From NCBI GenBank assembly GCA_037954665.1, contig JBBMOL010000570.1, forward strand, positions 1 through 64,000: 64,000 bases of DNA, given 5' to 3'. The notes beneath the pieces are model-generated. The model saw nothing but the letters and a program-made list of their open reading frames with translations, made no database searches and had not been told where the DNA came from. Shown here piece after piece: positions 57,396-64,000 of the stretch. The DNA is from Laguncularia racemosa. Taxonomy: Eukaryota; Streptophyta; Magnoliopsida; Myrtales; Combretaceae. The translations under genes were made by a program, and so were the position numbers. Position 1 is the stretch's first letter. Each line of letters begins with the position of its first letter.

Positions 57396-59032
57396 TGATA
57401 GAGCCATTTTATACTCAATATTTATAGTATAAATTGTGTTAAATTATTATTGATTTTATAGAAATCATAAGGAAATGGTACTTTAATTCTATCATCGTGA
57501 TAAATCAGGTTAAATGGAGTCAAGGATGCTAATTCAAGTATTTTAGAGAAGTCATCTACAACTTGGATCAAGACAAGGAATTACACCACCGGAGGAAGCA
57601 CGGTTTACGGCACGGCCAAGGTTCAAACCGTGTTACACACTGGACAAGAAGGCGAAAATGAGGACTTTCAACAGAGAGAGACACGGCTTAAGGCACGACC
57701 GTGGTGGAAGCCGTGGGAGAAACTGTGCTTGGAGCCGTGATGGAAGATAGACGTGCCAAGGAGAAGAAAGTGTGAAACATCAACCAGATGAAGGCGCGGC
57801 TTGAAATCTAGCCATGGGTGTAACCGTGGTACACACTGGACACGGATGAAGACTTGAAGATTATGCACAGATGAAGGCACGACTTGAAATCTGGCCGTGT
57901 GTGTAACCGTGGTACACACTGGGCGCGGATGAAGACTTGAAGAATATGCACAGAGGATGGCATGACTTGATCCACGGCCGTGTGTTGGGGCGTGCCAGGC
58001 AGACGAATCTTCACTTCTCGAAATCTACTTGGAAAAGGAAAGATATTTTCGTATCTTGCTAGCAAAAGATCACATGCCATCTCCCTAACAATATAAATAG
58101 AACCAACCCTAGAGGGTTAGGACAACTTTTGAATCTTTGAATCTGGAATCACCTTGGAGACAAGAAGGAAACGCTGAGGCAGAGCAGGCAACCGAGTTCA
58201 TTATTTTTTTATTTTTATTTTTCGTTTTATTGATGAACATGAGTAGCTAAGCTACTTTTCTAGCCAAAGGGTCATAGATGTTTAATTCTCCACGAATTGT
58301 GAGGTCTAATTGACTTGTATTTATTCTATTCTTTGCTTTCGTGTATTCATATATCTTCTGATCGTTTTGTCATTATTATCTTTGTTGATTGGTATGAATA
58401 GAGCTCTTCTACTCAATTAGCAAGTTAATATATTGTCAACTAGCACGTCAAATTCGTAATTGTTTGATTGTTCTAGTCTTAGTGACGCAATAACATGTTT
58501 GGTTATAAAAGAGATGATCGAATTCATGTTATGGAGGTGTGTGATCATGTTTAAATAGGTTATCTTATAATCTACTGGCATGAATTGGTGGTCCCTCTAG
58601 ATCTTAATGCTATTGATAGATTAAATCCTAAGCGCTTGTCTAGGGTTGTTTAATCAATAAGAGAAATAATTCAAAGCGCTTGTCTGAGGTTATCGAGGAA
58701 GTAAGGAGAGATAGGTTGTTAGAGCTTGTTAATAACCATAACCAGTTTATCTAGGAACAAGAATAGAGAACATTTGCATCGATGATCAATTCCTAGAATT
58801 AAACTATCTTGATTCCTTTGGCTAGGCTTTTTATCAATATACAACTTTCTTATCTTGTTTTAACTTTATTCGATTCACAAACCAAACCCCCCATTTTTCT
58901 TTTCCTTTTTATTCTCCTTGGATAGAAATAAGTTTAACCAATCTCTGTGGATTCGACCCTACTCACCACTATATGCAAATCATATAATTGTTTAGGAGTA
59001 GGTTTTATTTTTGTTGGATTCGACACCCATCA
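57396..59032 (+). repeat. 5' LTR of A3
   Basis: 1,637 bp, TGATAGAGCC to CACCCATCA. It has one copy of the ~85-bp unit and the half-site cluster at 57595-58000. Confidence 0.93.
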
Positions 59033-59037
59033 AATTT

Positions 59038-59054
59038 TGGCGCCGTTGCCGGGG
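59038..59054 (+). other. tRNA-Asp primer-binding site of A3
   Basis: TGGCGCCGTTGCCGGGG, a perfect complement of the tRNA-Asp 3' end. Confidence 0.95.
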
Positions 59055-59083
59055 ATTGGTGTCAAATTTATTTCTATTCTTGT

Positions 59084-60379
59084 ATGACTCGTTCTTCTCA
59101 AACAGGTGAACTAATTTATAATCCGGAGATTGAGAAGACTCTAAAGAGACTACGACAAGAAGCTAGATCATCCACTAGACCGAACTTAGTATCGGACTTG
59201 TCTGATTCTGAAAAAGAGGACGACATGGAAAATCTCGAGAGAACCTTAAGGGAGTTGGCTGCACCGGATGTGAATCAACAACCACTTTGTATTCACTATC
59301 CCGAACTAGCTGTGGAATTCGAATTGAAATCTGGGTTGATACATCTACTACCTACATTTCATGGTCTTGAGAATAAAGATCCTCACAAGAATTTGAAAGA
59401 GTTTCATATAGTGTGTTCTAGTATGAGGCCGCAAGGAATAACCGACAATCAAATTAAGCTACGCGCTTTTCCATTTTCTTTAAATACTAAAGCTAAAGAT
59501 TGGTTGTTTTATTTGCCTCCAGGTTCTATAACCACATGGACTGATATGGTGAGACTCTTCTTGGACAAATTCTTCCCCTCATCCAGAGCCGCTGGTATAA
59601 GAAGAGAAATTTGTGGTATAAAACAAAGGGACACCGAGACTCTTCATGAGTATTGGGAGAGGTTCAAGCAATTGTGTGCAAGCTGCCCACAACATGAGAT
59701 ATCTGAACAACTCCTTATCCAATACCTCTTCGAGGGCCTACTTCCGATGGAAAGAAAGATGATGGATGCTGCAAGTGGAGGCGTCATAGTAAACAAAACC
59801 CCTGGTCAAGCTAGGGAATTGATCTCCATTTTGGCTGCTAATTCACAACAATTTGGGTAAAGGCACGATACGTCTTCAAGGAAGGTAAATGAGGTAAGTG
59901 TGTCTAACCTTGAACATCAAATTTCTAATCTAACCTCCCTTGTGCAGCAGCTAGCTCTTGGAAATACCCAACAGGTGAAAGCTTGTGGAATTTGTGCTGC
60001 TCCTAATCATCCGACCGACATGTACCCTACATTGCAAGATGACAACCATGAACACGCTAATGCTGTAGGCGGATTTCCAGGACAACCGCAAAGGAAGTAT
60101 GACCCCTACTCGAATACTTACAATCCTGGATGGAGGGATCATCCTCACTTCCGATATGGCAATAACCCACAAAAATTCCAACAATTCCAGCCAAAGCCAT
60201 CACACCACGTACCCCAAGCTCCTTCCACTTCAAGTATGTCTCCTGAGGACATTGTTAAGTCTCTCGCTGTGAATACCAAACAATTTCAGGAGGAAACAAA
60301 GCAAAGCATTCAAAACTTGGAGAATCAGGTAAGCCAACTTGCTTCAGTCGTAAACAGGTTAGAAACTCAAGGTAAGTTA
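59084..60379 (+). pseudogene. A3 gag, truncated by A4
   Basis: Starts MTRSSQTGELIYNPEIEKT; an upstream in-frame ATG at 58988 is inside the LTR and not likely used. The gag domain is intact. It differs from A1 by an in-frame loss of five or so residues near SDLSDSEKEDD. A TAT-to-TAA stop lies at 59858-59860 (QQFG-stop). The zinc knuckle reads CGICAAPNHPTDMY, so the last Cys is lost. The frame ends at QGKL where A4 begins. Confidence 0.88.
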
Positions 60380-62010
60380 TGATGGGTGTCGAGTCCAACA
60401 AAAATAAAACCTACTCCTAGATAATTATATGATTTGCATATAGTGGTGAGTAGGGTCGAATCCACAGGGATTGGTAAAGATATTTCTATTCAAAGAGAAT
60501 AAAAGGAAAAGGAAAATGGGGGGTTTGGGTTGTGAATTGAATAAAGTTAAAACAAGTTAAGAAAGTTGTATATTGATAAAAAGCCTAGCCAAAGGAATCA
60601 AGATGGTTTAATTCTAGGAATTGATCATCGATGCAAATGTTCTCTATTCTTGTTCTAGATAAATTGGTTATGGTTATTAACAAGCTCTAACAACCTATCT
60701 CTCCTTACTTCCTCGATAACCTCGGACAAGCGCTTTAAATTATTTCTCTTATTGATTAAACAACCCTTAGACAAGCGCTTAGGATTTAATCTATCAATAG
60801 CATTAAGATCTAGAGAGACCACCAATTCATGCCAGTAGATTATAAGATAACCTATTTAAACATGATCACACACCTCCATAACATGAATTCGATCATCTCT
60901 TTTATAACCAAACATGTTATTGCGTCACTAAGACTAGAACAATCAAACAATTACGGATTTGACGTGCTAGTTGACAATATATTAACTTGCTAATTGAGTA
61001 GAAGAGCTCTATTCATACCAATCAACAAAGATAATAATGACAAAACGATCAGAAGATATATGAATACCCGAAAGCAAAGAATAGAATAAATATAAGTCAA
61101 TTAGACCTCACAATTCGTGGAGAATTAAACATCTATGACCCTTTGGCTAGAAAAGTAGCTTAGCTACTCATGTTCATCAACAAAACGAAAATAAAAGATA
61201 GAAACATAATGAACCGTGTTGCCTGCTCTGCCTCCTCGTTTCCTTCTTGTCTCCAAGGTGATTCCAGATTCCAAAGTTCAAAAGTTGTCCTAACCCTCTA
61301 GGGTTGGTTCTATTTATATTGTTAGGGGGTAGCATGTGATCTTTTGCTAGCAAGATACGAAAATATCTTTCCTTTTCCAAGTAGATTTCGAGAAGTGAAA
61401 ATTCGTCTGCCTGGCACGCCTCAACACACGGCCGTGGATCAAGCCGTGCCATCCTCTGTGCATATTCTTCAAGTCTTCATCCGCGCCTAGTGTGAACCAC
61501 GGTTAGACACACGGCCAGATTTCAAGTCATTCCTTCATCTGTGCATAATCTTCAAGTCTTCATCCGTGTTCAGTGTGTACCACGGTTACACCCACGGCTA
61601 GATTTCAAGCCGTGCCTTCATCTGGTTGATGTTCCACACTTTCTTCTCCTTGGTCCTGGCTTCCACCACGGCTTCAAGCACGGTTTCACCCACGGGTTCC
61701 ACCATGGCCGTGCCTTAAGCCGTGTCTCTCTCTGTTCAAAGTCCTCATTTTTGCCTTCTTGTCCAGTGTGTAACACGGTTTGAACATTGGCCGTGCCTCA
61801 AACCGTGCTTCCTCCGGTGGTGTAATTTCTTGTCTTGATCCAAGTTGTAGATGACTTCTCTAAAATACTTGAATTAGCATCCTTGACTCCATTTAACCTG
61901 ATTTATCACGATGATAGAATTAAAGTACCATTTCCTTATGATTTCTATAAAATCAATAATAATTTAACATAATTTATACTATAAAGATTGAGTATAAAAT
62001 GGCTCTATCA
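60380..62010 (-). repeat. 3' LTR of A4
   Basis: 1,631 bp, close to the A1-A3 LTRs, with the end TGATGGGTGTCG at 60380 and GGCTCTATCA at 62010. With the A3 5' LTR it forms an inverted pair 1.35 kb apart. Confidence 0.93.
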
Positions 62011-63379
62011 AATTCCCCCACACTTAAACTCTTGCTTGTCCTCAAGCAATTGCATCAAATCAATTGAGAAATCTATCATAGATTATACAAACTTTCTTTT
62101 CATCATTCCAAGCATCTATTCATTTGTAATTCATGACTTGTAATTTAATGTCTACTACTTCAACCCAATTGGTTTTCTGTGATCAAATTACTATGGACAG
62201 AATTCAATAGCTAATCTAAACAAAACAAACTTTAATCCTCATGTTTACTAAAAGAGTTTTTATTCCAAAAGTAAATACTTAATCCACTAAGGAAAAACAC
62301 CCAATTAAACTTCATTGGATATTATCAAGCATATAATCCTTGCAGTATAAAGTAAAAGCATATGGTATAAGCTCTTTGCTAGATATTCTCCCTTTTGTAC
62401 ATCTTTGTTTTATTCAATGAATGTTTACATTCATGTTCTTTTGATTTATTCAAGCATCTGTTTTGACGGGTTTTTGCCCGCTTCTTTTCATGAACTTTCG
62501 CCTTTTTTCGCCCTTATCGTTATAGTGAGTTCATTGAGTCGGCACATCCCGAGCTCATCACTCAAGTGACCGGGTTTTGAGATACCCCTACGGACTCTTC
62601 CTCACGCTAACATTCAAGTTTGAATACTCTTAACTCAATTACTTGAATCATTGGAGTAATGGCTATGCTTGATTTTGATTTTTTTTTTTTCAAAGAGTAT
62701 ATAGTAGCTAATATAACCTAGAAGTAAACTTGTTTATTTTTCACTTAAGGACTCGACCTACTCTTAGACTTCCAATTCTAAAGCTAAATACAAGGTAAAT
62801 TTGTTTCTTAAAGATTTCACTACTTAATTTTAACCATGTATTCTAATCACAGCAGTGGGTGAGTAAAGCATTTGAACAAGTCAATTTCACATTTTGTAGA
62901 TGCTTATTACAACATTTAGTACAATCTCTAGATTTCATGATAATTTTGAAAAAATTTGGCTTAAAATTGCTTAAGGACAAACATTCAGAGTATAAGTTAG
63001 TTCTCTATTCTCTATATTTTATTATCCTCTCCCCTACACTTAGCTTGAACAGTGTCCTCACTGTTCCTAATTCAGCATAATTGAAGAGGAATTAACAACA
63101 CAAAGGACATTAGAGAATAAGAGAGAGGAAATATTGGTACTTCCCTAGTATTGGAGTGCTCCCTTTAAACTCTGGAAAGTGTCATCTAATGATATGTATC
63201 CTTGCTGCAGCCGATCCAAAGAGTTCAAGACTACACTAAAATCAAAACAAACTAAACTAAAACAAAACAAAACTAAAACAAACCAAAACTAATGCAAAAC
63301 AAAACTTTTTTTTTTTTTTACATGGGTTGCCTCCCATGAAGCGCCTTTCTTTAACGTCTTTGGCTAGACGTTCCTGTCA
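62011..63379 (-). other. A4 non-coding 3' region
   Basis: 1.37 kb collinear with 38852-40238 and 15735-17124, including the CATGGG..CCCATG hairpin (63321-63338). No env-like gene; the short frame at 62859-63080 is not conserved. Confidence 0.75.
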
Positions 63380-64000
63380 TCAATCACAATACTCGGGGTG
63401 AGTTAAACTGGTGTCTTCAATATTACATACTTGAAATCCTTCATAAAAAGGTTTCAAGCGATGACCATTGACTTTGAAGGTCTTACCAGTTTCAAGGCTT
63501 GCGATCTCAACTGCACCATGGGAAAATATGTTAGTGATAACAAATGGGCCAATCCACCGTGATTGTAGTTTGCCAGGAAACAATTTCAATCGAGAATGGT
63601 AAAGTAATACTTTTTGACCTACAGAAAAATTCTTTCGGGAAATCATTTGATCATGAAAATCCTTTGTTTTTTCCTTGTAGATTTTAGTACTCTCATAAGC
63701 TTCTCTTCGAATCTCCTCAAGTTCTTGTAATTGAAGTTTTCTGTGTTCACCTGCCTCATCCATTCGCATGTTACATTGTTTTACAGCCCAATACGCCTTA
63801 TGTTCTAGCTTCACAGGGAGATGACAGGGTTTGCCAAATATTAAACGGTAAGGAGACATACCTATAGGGGTCTTGTAAGCTGTCCGGTAGGCCCATAATG
63901 CATCCTCAAGTCTTGTGCTCCAATCCTTCCTGCATGGATTGACGGTTTTTTCCAGAATAGACTTGATTTCTCGATTTGAGACTTCTGCCAATCCATTGGT
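63380..64000 (-). CDS. A4 integrase C-terminal half, partial at window edge
   Basis: About 206 residues of a retrotransposon integrase, open to the window edge. It begins in the core at NGLAEVSNREIKSILEKTV, where the Glu of AEVSNREI is the third acidic residue of the DDE triad. It continues RLEDALWAYRTAYKTPIGMS and the PYRLIFGKPCHLPVKLEHKA stretch typical of Athila/Tat integrases. A basic C-terminal domain (KVLLYHSRLKLFPGKLQSRW, then GPFVITNIFSHGAVEI) ends TSLTHPEYCD. No stop interrupts it, so this pol may be functional. The stop is followed by CAGGAACGTCTAGCC, the same bases that follow protease in A1 and A2. Confidence 0.93.
   Translation of the reverse strand, partial: TNGLAEVSNREIKSILEKTVNPCRKDWSTRLEDALWAYRTAYKTPIGMSPYRLIFGKPCHLPVKLEHKAYWAVKQCNMRMDEAGEHRKLQLQELEEIRREAYESTKIYKEKTKDFHDQMISRKNFSVGQKVLLYHSRLKLFPGKLQSRWIGPFVITNIFSHGAVEIASLETGKTFKVNGHRLKPFYEGFQVCNIEDTSLTHPEYCD

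Larger units (their letters stand above)
57396..60379 (+). mobile_element. Ty3/gypsy family A element A3, 5' part (interrupted by A4)
   Basis: 5' LTR, perfect PBS and most of gag; A4 then cuts gag after AAGTTA (60374-60379). The remainder and the second TSD lie beyond A4, outside the window. Whether A3 belongs to the gag-protease-only lineage cannot be told. Confidence 0.88.
60380..64000 (-). mobile_element. Ty3/gypsy family A element A4, 3' part, integrase-bearing
   Basis: Minus-strand element inserted in A3 gag. Visible are the 3' LTR (60380-62010), PPT (AATTCCCCCACAC reversed, 62011-62023), the non-coding 3' region, and the integrase C-terminal half, which runs off the right edge. Unlike A1 and A2 it keeps pol, so it is the candidate autonomous partner. 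The expected TSD copy (AGTTA) lies outside the window. Confidence 0.9.

Noticed and set aside
1..64000. Centromeric location because of CRM-like elements
   Set aside because: No satellite array is present, a host gene is nearby, and the CRM assignment itself is tentative.

Overview
This is plant nuclear DNA, almost certainly from a eudicot. It is AT-rich, has one spliced gene with GT-AG introns, and is dominated by Ty3/gypsy and Ty1/copia LTR retrotransposons, with hAT-like and foldback DNA transposons and a fossil pararetrovirus. Nothing in it identifies the species. There is one host gene, a nine-exon DCN1-like (DUF298/DCUN1) gene matching the ANTI-AUXIN RESISTANT 3 (AAR3) group, at 46107-50825. 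I resolved most of the rest into named insertions by pairing TG...CA termini with target-site duplications (TSDs).

Two retrotransposon families recur. Family A is Athila/Tat-like: ~1.63 kb LTRs running from TGATAGAGCC to CACCCATCA, a tRNA-Asp primer-binding site (PBS), and a gag with a CCHC knuckle. Family B is chromovirus-like: 0.75-0.9 kb LTRs running from TGATGAGATCC to GGTTCGTATCA, a tRNA-iMet PBS, and a pol frame that runs through the polypurine tract into the 3' LTR. Family C is an older, decayed relative of A.

Layout. 1-3560: minus-strand family C element (gag, decayed PBS, 5' LTR), running off the left edge and inserted into the gag of an old Ty1/copia element. 3561-27202: that copia element, broken by a solo LTR (4744-5528, TSD ATCAA) and by B1 (6540-25789, TSD CCATT). 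B1 is itself broken in gag by A2 (8633-21087, minus strand, TSD GGGTT), and A2 is broken in its 3' LTR by B2 (10170-15625, TSD TTTAT/ATTAT). This gives four levels: copia > B1 > A2 > B2. 27692-34404: B3 (TSD GAAGC), carrying a solo A-type LTR (31314-32758). 34807-43716: a non-autonomous hAT-like element (8-bp TSD) split by complete A1 (34826-41860, TSD AAAAC) and a deleted LTR element (42453-43668, TSD GTTTG). 43779-44896: a long-terminal-inverted-repeat element. 46107-50825: the AAR3-like gene. 51585-52519: a ~0.93 kb foldback element. About 52620-53800: an endogenous pararetrovirus remnant. 54498-55401: a solo B LTR (TSD GTATG). 55500-57395: a family C 3' LTR and internal stub. 57396-64000: A3 (plus) broken in gag by A4 (minus), whose integrase runs off the right edge.

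The copies show how defective elements relate to better-preserved ones. A1 and A2 share the same junction, with protease joined directly to the 3' untranslated region, so they look like a gag-protease-only lineage mobilised in trans; A4 still encodes integrase. B2 and B3 share one in-frame 1362-bp deletion that removes the RT core, RNase H and the integrase zinc finger, while B1 keeps a continuous RT-RNase H-integrase frame of 810 residues. LTRs of families A and B, whose PBSs and proteins are unrelated, are both loaded with the same half-sites, CACGG and CCGTG, often joined as the palindrome CACGGCCGTG. That cross-family signal is the most unexplained feature in the window.
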